Notes under the pieces: generated by a model
The model's database searches: none
What the model was told of the DNA's origin: nothing
Seen by the model: only the letters and a program-made list of their open reading frames with translations
Translations under genes and position numbers: made by a program
In this document: in pieces, positions 36,197 through 45,687 of the stretch
Position numbering within the stretch: the stretch's first letter is position 1
Layout: every line of letters begins with the position of its first letter
Assembly: GCF_934371575.1 (NCBI RefSeq)
Contig: NZ_CAKRNY010000002.1
Coordinates: forward strand, 62,001 to 126,000
Direction: 5' to 3'
DNA: 64,000 nucleotides
Source: an uncultured Blautia sp.
Lineage (GTDB): Bacteria > Bacillota > Clostridia > Lachnospirales > Lachnospiraceae

Positions 36197-37447
36197 TCAC
36201 TCCAAATTCCATCTATGCTCTAAGCATGTCACACCGCTTCCAGGCTCATTTACAGATACATCAAAAGATACTGCATTATCATAATAATCAATGGTATTTC
36301 CCACCTGGTCTTCTATTGTAACATCAACCAAGAACACACCTTTCATCAGGGAGATTTTAGGAAAAGTAATTGTTACCTTTCCATTCTGGTTCAATTCCTT
36401 ATAATCAAGCCCTTCTGATCTGGTGTTTATACCATAACATCTGACGCCATCATTTCTTAAAATACATAATCCAAAATATGCTTTTGGGACTTTTTTATTT
36501 ACCTTATATTCAATCTCAAATTGAATTGTATCGCCCTTTAAGAAATAGTGTTCTTCTTTTCCCGACTCGCTCTGACATTTTACTGAGATAATGCGCGCTT
36601 CACCAGTTCCTCTTCGTTTAATATCATCTACGATCTGTGGTTCTTCATGCACTTCTTCCGTAACGTTTTCTTTCTTTTCTTTTTTCTCTTTTTCTTCTAT
36701 TTTTTTTCTTTCCTCGTTCATAAATTCCAGATATGCTTTATGAACCTTTCTGGCATTTCCTTCCATTCGGATTTCACCATCCTGAAGCCAAATGGATCTT
36801 GTACATATCCTCTCAATCTGATCGGGAGAATGTGATACTAGAACAATCGTAGTACCTTTTGCTCGAATTTCCATAAGTTTATTAAAGCATTTTGTCTGGA
36901 AATTTACATCACCAACCGCCAGAATCTCGTCGATCAGCAGAATATCCGCATTTACATTGATTGCTACAGAAAATGCCAATCTCATATACATTCCAGATGA
37001 ATAGGTTCTAACCGGGTTATCAATAAACTCTTCCAGTTCTGAAAACTCAATAATTTCATCTAGTCTTTTATCAATTTCTTTTTTGGACAGACCAAATATG
37101 GAAGCATTTATATAAATATTTTCTCTTCCACTCATATCTGGGTGAAATCCTGCTCCAAGTTCCAATAAGCTGGATACTCTTCCGGCTAACTCCACGCTGC
37201 CGCCATCTGGATACAATATTCCCGCTAATAATTTTAGGGTTGTACTTTTTCCGCATCCATTGTGACCGATCAAACCTACAGCCTCGCCTTTTTTGATATC
37301 AAAAGAAATTCCTTTTAATACCCACCGCTCTTCATAATAATTACGGTTTTTAAACATAATCTTTTCCTGAAGAGAACGGCCCTTATCATAATAAACCTTA
37401 AACTTCTTTTTTAAATCACATACTTCTATCGCATTTTCTGGTTTCAT
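36197..37447 (-). CDS. wzt: Polysaccharide ABC exporter ATPase with C-terminal Wzt-type domain
   Basis: 416 residues. The Walker A motif GHNGCGKST is at 61-69, the signature block is TYSSGMYMRLAFSV and Walker B is NADILLIDEILAVGD. Residues 270-300 are a highly charged linker (Lys/Glu runs) leading to a C-terminal beta-sandwich domain (about 305-416) like the Wzt domain that recognises the finished polymer end. The ATG at 37447 is used: it follows the permease stop by one base, has GAGGAG just upstream, and gives the family N terminus; a longer frame would overlap the permease. It powers export of the undecaprenyl-linked polymer made by this cluster. Confidence 0.9.
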   Translation of the reverse strand: MKPENAIEVCDLKKKFKVYYDKGRSLQEKIMFKNRNYYEERWVLKGISFDIKKGEAVGLIGHNGCGKSTTLKLLAGILYPDGGSVELAGRVSSLLELGAGFHPDMSGRENIYINASIFGLSKKEIDKRLDEIIEFSELEEFIDNPVRTYSSGMYMRLAFSVAINVNADILLIDEILAVGDVNFQTKCFNKLMEIRAKGTTIVLVSHSPDQIERICTRSIWLQDGEIRMEGNARKVHKAYLEFMNEERKKIEEKEKKEKKENVTEEVHEEPQIVDDIKRRGTGEARIISVKCQSESGKEEHYFLKGDTIQFEIEYKVNKKVPKAYFGLCILRNDGVRCYGINTRSEGLDYKELNQNGKVTITFPKISLMKGVFLVDVTIEDQVGNTIDYYDNAVSFDVSVNEPGSGVTCLEHRWNLE

Positions 37448-37448
37448 C

Positions 37449-38225
37449 CTATAACTCCTCTGCAAAATGTCTCTGCAAATGTTCAAAAGAAACAAGCCCA
37501 ATAGCCAACAGCAGAATTCCCATAAATACTGCAATTACCAGTGTTCCCATTTCCGGCACCTTACTACTGTATAAAATATCTCTATATGCAACAATAATTG
37601 ATGTCATTGGATTTATGTAACAAATTCCTCTATATGCCTCTGGAACATTCTCAATTGGATACAAAATTGGTGTTAAATACATCCATGCCATTGAAATAAT
37701 GCTTAAAATATACTCCAAGTCTCTAAGATAAACGGTTAATGCAGAAACCACAAAAGTAATTCCAAGACATAATATAAACTGTACCAGCATAATAACAGGC
37801 AAACATGCAAGCGCTTTAAAATTAAACTTAATTCCGCTAAAAATCAGTACAATAAATATAACTACAAAGCTTAACAACATATTTACAAACTGGCTTATAG
37901 TAAAAGATATTGGCAATATCTGCCTTGGAAAATAAATCTTTTTTACCATTTCCTGCTGGGCAAATATAACCGTAGTACCAGTTGACAGACAAGTAGAAAA
38001 GAACAGCCATGGGACCAGTGCCACAAACAGGAACAGATAGAAGCGCTCTACACCACTTGGCATAATAACCGAAAATACAAAAGTATACACGGCCAGCTGC
38101 AGTAATGGATTGATCATTGTCCATAAAAATCCCATGACCGAGCCCTTATACCTTCCTTTTAAATCTCTTTTTACCAAGCTTATTATCATTTCACGATAGT
38201 GCCATAGTTCTTTGATCAACTTCAT
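37449..38225 (-). CDS. wzm: Polysaccharide ABC exporter permease (ABC-2 type)
   Basis: 258 residues with six membrane helices. REMIISLVKRDLKGRYKGSVMGFLW is the cytoplasmic N-terminal gate helix region characteristic of Wzm/TagG permeases, and LEYILSIISMAWMYLTPILYPIENVP a conserved helix pair. It forms the channel with the ATPase encoded one base downstream. It closely resembles teichoic acid and O-antigen exporters, so the cluster follows the ABC-transporter-dependent route, and no Wzx/Wzy genes are seen. Confidence 0.92.
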   Translation of the reverse strand: MKLIKELWHYREMIISLVKRDLKGRYKGSVMGFLWTMINPLLQLAVYTFVFSVIMPSGVERFYLFLFVALVPWLFFSTCLSTGTTVIFAQQEMVKKIYFPRQILPISFTISQFVNMLLSFVVIFIVLIFSGIKFNFKALACLPVIMLVQFILCLGITFVVSALTVYLRDLEYILSIISMAWMYLTPILYPIENVPEAYRGICYINPMTSIIVAYRDILYSSKVPEMGTLVIAVFMGILLLAIGLVSFEHLQRHFAEEL

Positions 38226-38249
38226 TATTGTTGTTATATCCTCCGTTAA

Positions 38250-40910
38250 TTAATTGCGTTTCCATATTTTATAGACCACGTTCATGATTTGCTGTTTAAA
38301 TGGCATACGCATATGAATTATTTTAATCATGAGCTGATATGTCAAAGTTGTTTTTAAAATTCTTAATTCTTCAGCATCCCGCATATACTGCTGATTCTGT
38401 TCATCACTTATCACATTATCAGTTGTTGATTTCGTCTGCAATCCGTTTCTATAATAGTACATATTATATATTTTTTGCTTGTCATATTCTCGGCTCATAA
38501 GACGCTCTGGCTTATTTTCCTGACATATTTTATATAAAGTACTATAATCTGCATTCATCTGTGTAAGAGTTTTCAATTCGATTTTGCACACACGGGCTTT
38601 CATTTCTTCCAGTGTCTGTATATCCTTTAATATATCGTTGGTAATTCTAATAAAATCATCCACAATATGATCAAGACTTACCGTCCATCCAGCATTTAGT
38701 GCTCTCTGTCGTTCCCCTAAAGCACCAATATCAGAAACAATTACCGGAATGCCATTAATAATTGACTCTGACATTGTATATGAATATGTCTCCGGCCAAA
38801 TTGATAAAATGCCAATCACATCTATTTCATGCATTTTAAGCAGTGTTGGCAAATCTTTCTGATTGTAAGTTCCAAGAGAAACATAATTATCCTGTTTCAG
38901 ATTTTCCAGTTTCTCATCTCCAATTGTTCCAAAAGAATACCATTGAACATCTTTTGAACCTTTTTTCACAATATCATAAACGACACTGCTGCCTTTAGAC
39001 ACATCAAGGCCACCAATAAATGCAACTCTGAGTTTTTTCTTTCTCTGCTTGCGGTTTCCCTTGATTTCTACTGGTTCTGTCTGTCCTGTATATAACTGGT
39101 TCTCAGCAGCTATAACAATTTGCGCTTTTAGTTTCTCTTTTTCACATAATTTGTCTGGTACACAGGCAATAAATCTTGCAACAACACCTCTGGTATAGTC
39201 AATCAGAGAGAGTGTCAACGGAATATAATACTTTTTCTCTGAAGTATCTACCTCTAATAAAAGCCGTTCATTCTCAGGGTCCATTTTATATGCATTGATC
39301 CAGCCATCAACAATCATCTGTCCTGATGATATCTTCGTGGATTCAATACCGAAAATAAATTCTTCCCTTGTAAGTTTTTCAGCATTATAATGGGTAACTT
39401 CTCCCAACTGTCTGTTAACGCCATGTTCGATCACTACGTATTTATCCGCAAACTGTGGATATACCTGACCATAAATCTGTTTTGCACTTTCTGATGGAAA
39501 AATGATTTTATCACAAATTTCAAAGATTTTAACTGTCTTTTTCTGCCATGCACTAAGATAATCTACGGTGTCAATTGTTCCTATTGTCTTTCTCAGACAA
39601 GTAATACATTCCTGATCAGCTTTACATTTTGTGCAGTATTTTCCTTCACCATTCAATAATTTTATGGTTGGACATATATAATAAAAATCATGTGCAGTCA
39701 AAATGATCGGAATATTTTTCTCTTTCGCCAGTGAGAAGATATCTAATGAAGTATCAATCACATGATGAACATGTATTAATTGAATATCAAAAGCTTCAAT
39801 AATATCATTTAAAGCTTTTCTTATTTTCCGGTCTTTTTCAGGAAGAAATGGAACGGCATCTCCTACCCAGAATTCGAAATGATGAACCTGTTCATCCACG
39901 TAAATAGTCAGTGTAATATATTCGCCATTGCGGGCAACTACATATATGTTATATTCACCCAACATTCCATTTTTCAGGTCCCTCACGTGGAATTGAGTTC
40001 CGCCTATACTGTCATTTTTTCCCACACTAAAATCAGAATGCAGATAGTATAATAAATTTTTCTTTCCGTTTTCCAGTCCGAAATATAAACCTACATTCTT
40101 TCCAATATGTGCATTCGGATTTGTTGCGCAATGAACTGCATTCCTGTGCATTTGGACGGGATATCTTTTGTGCAGTATTTTGTCATGTTCTCTGATATAT
40201 TGTTCTTTTTCTTTTGATACAAATGATTTTGTTCCGCTATGGTATATATATGTATCATCACACATTACATGAATATAGCCCATCTGCTCTGCACGATTGC
40301 AGAAATCATTCTCTTCCCCATAGCCTCGCTGAAATGTTTCCGAATCAAAACCGCCAATGCATTTTATTACTTCACGTTTAACAAACATACAAAAGCCGAT
40401 AGCAACTGTAATCTGTGGATACTCATGAAAACTGCACCGTTCAACAATTTCAGCTGCCTTGTTTATGCTCATATTTTCAGGTAATGTATTTTCTTCACAA
40501 AAATTTGGAACAGAACATAGGGTAGCATTATTAGAAACTGGAGTTACCGTTCCAATCTCAGATGAACTATAGGCACATCTTACAATCTTTGGAAGCCAAT
40601 TTGATGTTAATACGGTATCTGAATTTAACAGGACTACATCTCTGTCTTCAGACTGGGACATACCTAAATTAATATTCGCTGAAAATCCCTTATTTATACT
40701 ATTATGGATTACTTTTAACCATGGATAATCTAAACCATCCAGAAAAATTTTAACATTTGGATCAGGACTGTTATCGTTAATAATAACTACCCTGTTTAAC
40801 TCCAGATCGGTATACTTTTTCAAACTATCCAGGCATATCTTCAAATCTTCTAAAGCATTATATACCGGTATGATAATATCTACAGGTTTCATCAGGTTGT
40901 CATTGCTCAT
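38250..40910 (-). CDS. Bifunctional glycosyltransferase, GT2-GT4 fusion
   Basis: About 886 residues. Residues 5-260 are a GT2 domain: VDIIIPVYNALEDLKICLDSL, NDNSPDPNVKIFL, LLNSDTVLTSNWL and ERCSFHEYPQITVAIG. A middle part of about 120 residues follows, then a GT4 domain with VHHVIDTSLDIFSLAKEKN, IILTAHDFYYICPTIKL and a cysteine-rich CTKCKADQECITCL, ending with KMHEIDVIGILSIWPETYSYTMSESIINGIPVIVSD. Such fusions add two successive sugars. The ATG at 40910 is preferred because GGAGGAAAAT lies just before it; an in-frame ATG four codons earlier is possible. It overlaps the upstream GT4 gene slightly. Confidence 0.85.
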   Translation of the reverse strand: MSNDNLMKPVDIIIPVYNALEDLKICLDSLKKYTDLELNRVVIINDNSPDPNVKIFLDGLDYPWLKVIHNSINKGFSANINLGMSQSEDRDVVLLNSDTVLTSNWLPKIVRCAYSSSEIGTVTPVSNNATLCSVPNFCEENTLPENMSINKAAEIVERCSFHEYPQITVAIGFCMFVKREVIKCIGGFDSETFQRGYGEENDFCNRAEQMGYIHVMCDDTYIYHSGTKSFVSKEKEQYIREHDKILHKRYPVQMHRNAVHCATNPNAHIGKNVGLYFGLENGKKNLLYYLHSDFSVGKNDSIGGTQFHVRDLKNGMLGEYNIYVVARNGEYITLTIYVDEQVHHFEFWVGDAVPFLPEKDRKIRKALNDIIEAFDIQLIHVHHVIDTSLDIFSLAKEKNIPIILTAHDFYYICPTIKLLNGEGKYCTKCKADQECITCLRKTIGTIDTVDYLSAWQKKTVKIFEICDKIIFPSESAKQIYGQVYPQFADKYVVIEHGVNRQLGEVTHYNAEKLTREEFIFGIESTKISSGQMIVDGWINAYKMDPENERLLLEVDTSEKKYYIPLTLSLIDYTRGVVARFIACVPDKLCEKEKLKAQIVIAAENQLYTGQTEPVEIKGNRKQRKKKLRVAFIGGLDVSKGSSVVYDIVKKGSKDVQWYSFGTIGDEKLENLKQDNYVSLGTYNQKDLPTLLKMHEIDVIGILSIWPETYSYTMSESIINGIPVIVSDIGALGERQRALNAGWTVSLDHIVDDFIRITNDILKDIQTLEEMKARVCKIELKTLTQMNADYSTLYKICQENKPERLMSREYDKQKIYNMYYYRNGLQTKSTTDNVISDEQNQQYMRDAEELRILKTTLTYQLMIKIIHMRMPFKQQIMNVVYKIWKRN

Positions 40911-42273
40911 ATTTTCCTCCATAACATTTCTCCATCATTTCAGTTACATGCTTCATCATGGAAAACTCAAGATTCGCATTACATATATTCGTATTCCATT
41001 CAGATAAAATACTAGGATCAGATAATATTTGTTTCAAAGCCAAATATAGCTGTTTATTTTCAGTACCATATATTTTTCCAAAAGGTTGCTCACTCTGTTC
41101 CAATAAGATTTTAGAGCCTACATTCTCTGATATAACAACAGGTACTCCAAAACTTAATGCCTCCAGAACCACAAAGCCAAATGTTTCTTTCCATATACTA
41201 GGAACAACCACTACATCGTTTTGATCATAGATATCGGACAACTCATTTCTCTTATACGGCAAATGTTCTTCCACATAACTTGTTTTTTCGCCTTGTTCTG
41301 AAAAATATATATTCAGGCAAAAATCATAATTTTCTTTATATAATAAATTTAAAACCTCTATTAAATTATAAAACCCTTTATGCACACTGTTATTCGCCAA
41401 AAAGCCAATGCGGATCTTTTTTCCGTACTGCCTTAATTTTCTTCTGTCGCTGCAATATTGATTGCAAATTGGTACTACTACATGAGAAACATTTCCAATT
41501 CGTTTTACATATTCGTCCCTTGCTACATTACTGTTAAAATGAAAAAAATCAATCATTTTCCAGATATCCCAATAATAGCGTCTTAGTTTTTCATATTCTG
41601 CACCCGAAACTGAATTGTCTTCTTTATCAGTTTCAATTGATGTCTGATTTCTATTCAATATTCCGGCTTTTATTCTCATCAACTTCTGCAACACCTTCAA
41701 TGCGTAGCGTTGATTCATAAAAAGCCTTAGCAAAAACGATTGATCAAACATTAAATGCAGTGTGCCAAAACTATTACAACAGCAAGCTTCACATCTATCC
41801 CAGCTTTCTGCCCTGCAAGCTTGTCCATCTTTTATTAAATTTGTACTGGGGCAAATGCCAAAATAATCATGAGAGGTATACACAATCCGAATATTTAATG
41901 CTTTAGCGGCCTGAAAGAAACTTCTGTGAATTCCCATAAGACTATGAACATGTATTATTTCTGGTTTAATTTTTTCCAGAAATTTTTTATATTCATTATA
42001 GCCTACACTGCGGCTATACCATTCAACGTCTTTTATTCCACAAGTCATAGGAATGGGAAGTGGATTCTGAATACAATACCAGTTAAAATTCTGAAACTTT
42101 TTTTTCCGAAACCAGATATGTGTTCTGTTTCTTCCCCATATTGCGCCAGGGGTGAGAAGCTCAACACTATTTCCCTGCTTCCGTTGTATTTCAGCTAAAT
42201 CAAGGGCATAATCAACAAGTCCGCCAACCCGAACTGGTGGAAGTCCATGTAAATAATGTAATATTTTTCCCAT
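40900..42273 (-). CDS. GT4 glycosyltransferase
   Basis: 457 residues in a GT-B layout: KILHYLHGLPPVRVGGLVDYA at the N terminus, KPEIIHVHSLMGIHRSF, YTSHDYFGICPSTNLI, and in the C-terminal lobe DVVVVPSIWKETFGFVVLEALSFG, the donor-binding E-x7-E region of GT4 enzymes. A cysteine cluster (CRAESWDRCEACCC) in the middle resembles that of the GT4 half of the neighbouring fusion protein, suggesting common ancestry. It retains the anomeric configuration. Donor and acceptor unknown. Confidence 0.88.
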   Translation of the reverse strand: MGKILHYLHGLPPVRVGGLVDYALDLAEIQRKQGNSVELLTPGAIWGRNRTHIWFRKKKFQNFNWYCIQNPLPIPMTCGIKDVEWYSRSVGYNEYKKFLEKIKPEIIHVHSLMGIHRSFFQAAKALNIRIVYTSHDYFGICPSTNLIKDGQACRAESWDRCEACCCNSFGTLHLMFDQSFLLRLFMNQRYALKVLQKLMRIKAGILNRNQTSIETDKEDNSVSGAEYEKLRRYYWDIWKMIDFFHFNSNVARDEYVKRIGNVSHVVVPICNQYCSDRRKLRQYGKKIRIGFLANNSVHKGFYNLIEVLNLLYKENYDFCLNIYFSEQGEKTSYVEEHLPYKRNELSDIYDQNDVVVVPSIWKETFGFVVLEALSFGVPVVISENVGSKILLEQSEQPFGKIYGTENKQLYLALKQILSDPSILSEWNTNICNANLEFSMMKHVTEMMEKCYGGKYEQ

Positions 42274-42382
42274 ATAAAATCATATACTCCAACTTTGGTA
42301 TATCTCTTACCCATCAGGTTCAAACCTGCTAAAAAACATTGCTATACTATCATATCCATATTTAAAAAGCAAGAATTCCGCC

Positions 42383-43333
42383 TTAGTACCGATTTATTAA
42401 AAAGCAGATTCTTAATGCACAACGTCCACCTAAAGAAGGTCTAAATATTTTGTCAAACCAGATTCTTTTCCACCATATTTTTAGATTTTTCTTCTTCGTT
42501 GCATATAGTTCTAGCACTTTTCTATCCTTTGGCATCATTTTTTTTCCATACACTTCATAAAATCTTTCCAATACAGCGTGGTTTTCTTTCATAGCATGCC
42601 CCAATATCTCATTTCTAATCCAGTTCTTTATCAGTGACTGTTTGCTTGCATTACTGGCTGTAACAGCATTTTCATGTCTTCTATAGTATGCTGTGCATGT
42701 AGGATCGTAAATAATCCTTCCAAACGCAGCGGCAGTTTTTTGCACCCAGCCATCGTGGGGGAGACCTTTGTGGTCAAAATCACCAAGAACCAGTTTTCTT
42801 AAGCTTTCATTAATGAGAATACTAAAACCAAAAGCTGGCGTATAAAAAAGAACATTTTCAAACTTTATATCTTCCTGATATACCATTCCTTCTTTTTTTA
42901 AGTTAAGATTTTCATTGCATCGGTAAAAATTAGAAAAATATAACAATGGCAGATCCGTGGATAACTGATTTTCATTTTTTGTATTTTTCTCTTTTTCCAA
43001 AGCAAGAACTCCTCGTTCAACCTTTTTCGGAAGCCAGACATCATCCTGATCGCAAAATGCATAATAATCTGCACCGTAAGCATCTTCCAGAAGTTTCCAG
43101 AAACTTTGCATATAACCCAAATTTTCATGTTTTTCATTGGGAATCCATACTGTCTTTGCTGCATATTTCGGATGTTTTGTCAGATATTGTCCTATTTTTT
43201 CTATTGTTGAATCCGTAGAACCGTCATCTCTTATATATAACCGAATTTCCTGGCAGGTCTGATTGAATATACTCTCCAACTGATCTATTATATATCTTTC
43301 TCCATTATATGTAGACAATAAAATATGTACCAT
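42383..43333 (-). CDS. GT2 glycosyltransferase, rhamnosyltransferase-like
   Basis: 316 residues. HILLSTYNGERYIIDQLESI, IRDDGSTDSTIEKI and YYAFCDQDDVWLPKKVERG match the GT-A enzymes of the RgpB/rhamnosyltransferase-like subgroup, in which DQDD is the metal-binding site. The C-terminal quarter is basic and may contact the membrane. Upstream, 109 bases to the GT4 gene show no clear hairpin. Likely adds one sugar in the repeat unit. Confidence 0.85.
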   Translation of the reverse strand: MVHILLSTYNGERYIIDQLESIFNQTCQEIRLYIRDDGSTDSTIEKIGQYLTKHPKYAAKTVWIPNEKHENLGYMQSFWKLLEDAYGADYYAFCDQDDVWLPKKVERGVLALEKEKNTKNENQLSTDLPLLYFSNFYRCNENLNLKKEGMVYQEDIKFENVLFYTPAFGFSILINESLRKLVLGDFDHKGLPHDGWVQKTAAAFGRIIYDPTCTAYYRRHENAVTASNASKQSLIKNWIRNEILGHAMKENHAVLERFYEVYGKKMMPKDRKVLELYATKKKNLKIWWKRIWFDKIFRPSLGGRCALRICFLINRY

Positions 43334-43354
43334 TTTACACCTATTTTCTCATTA

Positions 43355-44332
43355 TTATGATTTTTTAACTAACTGGTAATAATAAATCCCAATCAACTGA
43401 GTGAACCATTTGCGAAACCACGGAAAAACTCTAGTGATACAATTTAATATATGATAGAAAAAAAGCACTCCCTCTTTTCCATAAATTAATGGCATATCTC
43501 TCCAAGGAGAATTTAGTTTATATTTCTCATATATATTCCTGTATGGACTATAATTTCCATGCATCCAGGGACGCTCCTCTCCCATAAAATGAATCAGTAC
43601 TGGCTTCTGCCGAATAGCCTTATACTCTTCTGCATCCTTACAATAATATTCCGGCTGGTAATTTCGAATAAAATAACGTGGAAAATAATATAGTGCCGGA
43701 TTGTAATTATATGTATGGGACAATTTCTTTATACGTCCTCTGCAACAATGATTCAAAATATCCTGATCATTATATAGAAGTTTTCCATTCTGCTCTATAA
43801 AATATTGAAGAAATTGCTCTGAAATTCTTTCTTTCCGCCAATAGGAAAGATTGATTCCCATAACACCACAATTAAAATAGGTATCTTTTTCTTCAAGCCC
43901 AATCTCTATCTTTTGTTTCTTTGGCATGCAAAGCTCTGGTACAGCTGCAAAAGCATTTCCTTCCAAATCTTCTTTTTCTAGATTCCATATATTTCCATTT
44001 GCAATCACATCACAATCCAAATACAATACTTTCTCTACACTTTCCGGCAAATAGGAATCAAGAAATAGCCTAGCCAAAACAATAGGATGAAATCCTGCTG
44101 TGTCCACCCGAGAATGAAAACGACTTATATAATCAGAAACGTCAACAAAATAAATATTCACCTCACCACCATCAATCAGTTTCGCCAATTGTTGCTTATG
44201 TTCTTCTGATAAGTCTGGTGAACAAATATAAAAATTTAGTTCTTCTCTGTTTTTACGATTCATTAAAATGGAGTTCATGGAAATTCCTAGCAACGAAATA
44301 TAGGAATCAGTAGCTATATATACAATATTCAT
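43355..44332 (-). CDS. GT8 glycosyltransferase
   Basis: 325 residues. NIVYIATDSYISLLGISMNSIL begins the GT-A fold, VLYLDCDVIANGNIWNLE holds the DxD metal site, and TYFNCGVMGINLSYWR and NDQDILNHCC are the GT8 signature blocks; KPVLIHFMGEERPWMHG is near the C terminus. The family retains configuration and often moves glucose or galactose. GAAAGAGGAAA precedes the ATG. A terminator on its upstream side suggests that this gene starts a new transcript. Confidence 0.9.
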   Translation of the reverse strand: MNIVYIATDSYISLLGISMNSILMNRKNREELNFYICSPDLSEEHKQQLAKLIDGGEVNIYFVDVSDYISRFHSRVDTAGFHPIVLARLFLDSYLPESVEKVLYLDCDVIANGNIWNLEKEDLEGNAFAAVPELCMPKKQKIEIGLEEKDTYFNCGVMGINLSYWRKERISEQFLQYFIEQNGKLLYNDQDILNHCCRGRIKKLSHTYNYNPALYYFPRYFIRNYQPEYYCKDAEEYKAIRQKPVLIHFMGEERPWMHGNYSPYRNIYEKYKLNSPWRDMPLIYGKEGVLFFYHILNCITRVFPWFRKWFTQLIGIYYYQLVKKS

Positions 44333-44354
44333 AGATTTCCTCTTTCAAGCGTAT

Positions 44355-44382
44355 ATTCTATTTTATTATAACTCAGAATATA
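44355..44382 (-). promoter_or_regulatory. Candidate promoter of the GT8 gene
   Basis: On the minus strand a TATAAT element lies about 30 bases before the GT8 start, with TTTATA about 16 bases further upstream. It follows the terminator at 44413-44434, which supports a new transcription start here. The -35 match is weak. Confidence 0.4.
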
Positions 44383-44412
44383 TAATTATAAAAGTCTCAG
44401 TTCCACGAAAAA

Positions 44413-44434
44413 AGCCTCAGTAAAAACTAAGGCT
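44413..44434 (-). terminator. Terminator after the DUF2304/GT2 group
   Basis: On the minus strand AGCCTTAGT pairs with ACTGAGGCT around TTTT (one G-T wobble), followed by TTTTTT. It lies 21 bases after the stop of the GT2 gene at 44456 and separates the four-gene group 44456-47613 from the rest of the cluster. Confidence 0.85.
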
Positions 44435-44455
44435 CTAAGTTACATTTGTTGTTTT

Positions 44456-45256
44456 TCACACCTCATTTGACTTCTCACTACTCTGATAAACCTTTTCAAT
44501 CAGCGCCGCCATCCATCCCGGCCAAAATTTTCGGAACATATAGAGGTCTTCTTCTCTTCTTCCATTCTCTTCAATTAGCTCAGAAGTAGTAGATTCCTGA
44601 TGGATACGATGCTCCATTCCCGGGCGGGCGCTATAGGCAAATTCACCTTTTCTTCGGGAAAGCTCTTCCCAGGCCTGCCAGTCAATATTGCTTTTCATGT
44701 TATTTTTAAAAGAAAAACCGTCTAAGTTTTCTTTGGCAAGAGTGACTGCAGGACAGCAGATGGCAGATCCCATGGAAAGGATCCTTCTGCGTACGAAACG
44801 ACTTCTCCAAAATAAAGGAAGCTTCAATGGCGTAAGCATCAGACGCTTCACCTTCAGAAGCCGATTGGAAGTTACTGTTTCTCCATTTCGAAGTTCATTA
44901 TAATCTGTAAAAATAACAAGAGGATGACGGCATTTTTTTGCTGCTGCCAGAACATCCTCTGTGTAGTTCTCATAATATCGGTCGTCCTGATGGGCAAGGG
45001 TTACAAATGGCGTGGATGCACAGTTATAAGCAAAATTCCAGTCCCCGGCAAGACCTTTTTCCCCACTATTTACCAGTACGGTCAATCCGTATTTCCGGCT
45101 AAGCCCGGTTATGTGATCATTGGGAGTAGATGTGGCGATCAGGATTCCAGTTCTCACTTTCTGGTTTAAAAGAGACTGAATGCAATTTTCCAGATAGGGG
45201 CTTTCCCCATAAGCACACACCACAAATGTATGACATTTCAATTCCTGATTCATCAT
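44456..45256 (-). CDS. GT2 glycosyltransferase
   Basis: 266 residues. TFVVCAYGESPYLENCIQSL is the N-terminal strand-loop, and FVTLAHQDDRYYENYTEDV holds the acidic metal-binding site (HQDD). The C-terminal part contains ARPGMEHRIHQESTTSELI, as in several polysaccharide GT2 enzymes. Its start overlaps the DUF2304 stop by four bases with GGAGGGAAA as ribosome site. Donor unknown. Confidence 0.85.
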   Translation of the reverse strand: MMNQELKCHTFVVCAYGESPYLENCIQSLLNQKVRTGILIATSTPNDHITGLSRKYGLTVLVNSGEKGLAGDWNFAYNCASTPFVTLAHQDDRYYENYTEDVLAAAKKCRHPLVIFTDYNELRNGETVTSNRLLKVKRLMLTPLKLPLFWRSRFVRRRILSMGSAICCPAVTLAKENLDGFSFKNNMKSNIDWQAWEELSRRKGEFAYSARPGMEHRIHQESTTSELIEENGRREEDLYMFRKFWPGWMAALIEKVYQSSEKSNEV

Positions 45257-45687
45257 TTTCCCTCCGGCAGTCCAATTTCAGCCTTAACTTCTTCCCTCTG
45301 GATTTCTTCCGCTTCCAGAAGAGCTTCTTTTTCATCTACTTTATCAATCTTTTTGTTTTCAGCCTTAGAGCGAAGTGCTACTTCTGCGGACAGAACTCCA
45401 ATCTTATCTTCCAATTGGGAAACGATAATTGACAAAGTAAATATTTTCTCCACCAGAAGAAAAATAATTACAAGAAACACCAGGTTACTGGGGGATATAA
45501 TTCCAAAAATCTGGCATAGCTTAAAAGAAATTTCCGGAAAAATTGCCAGCACAAGCAATATAGCTGCAAAGAAAATCCAGAAAATAGCATCTTCCATTTT
45601 CACCTTGTTTTTCCGTATTTTACGAAGGATCCATGCCACAGTCAGAACAGATGCAACAATAAGTAAGGCTTTCAATGTATCACTCAT
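45253..45687 (-). CDS. DUF2304 small membrane protein
   Basis: 144 residues with three hydrophobic segments (about 1-20, 32-52, 65-88) and a charged C-terminal tail rich in Glu and Lys, probably coiled. MEDAIFWIFFAAILLVLAIFPEI is the conserved DUF2304 core. DUF2304 genes typically follow a DPM-like GT2 gene, and here the preceding gene is exactly that. A role in assisting transfer or flipping of a polyprenyl-linked sugar is often assumed but unproved. Confidence 0.85.
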   Translation of the reverse strand: MSDTLKALLIVASVLTVAWILRKIRKNKVKMEDAIFWIFFAAILLVLAIFPEISFKLCQIFGIISPSNLVFLVIIFLLVEKIFTLSIIVSQLEDKIGVLSAEVALRSKAENKKIDKVDEKEALLEAEEIQREEVKAEIGLPEGK

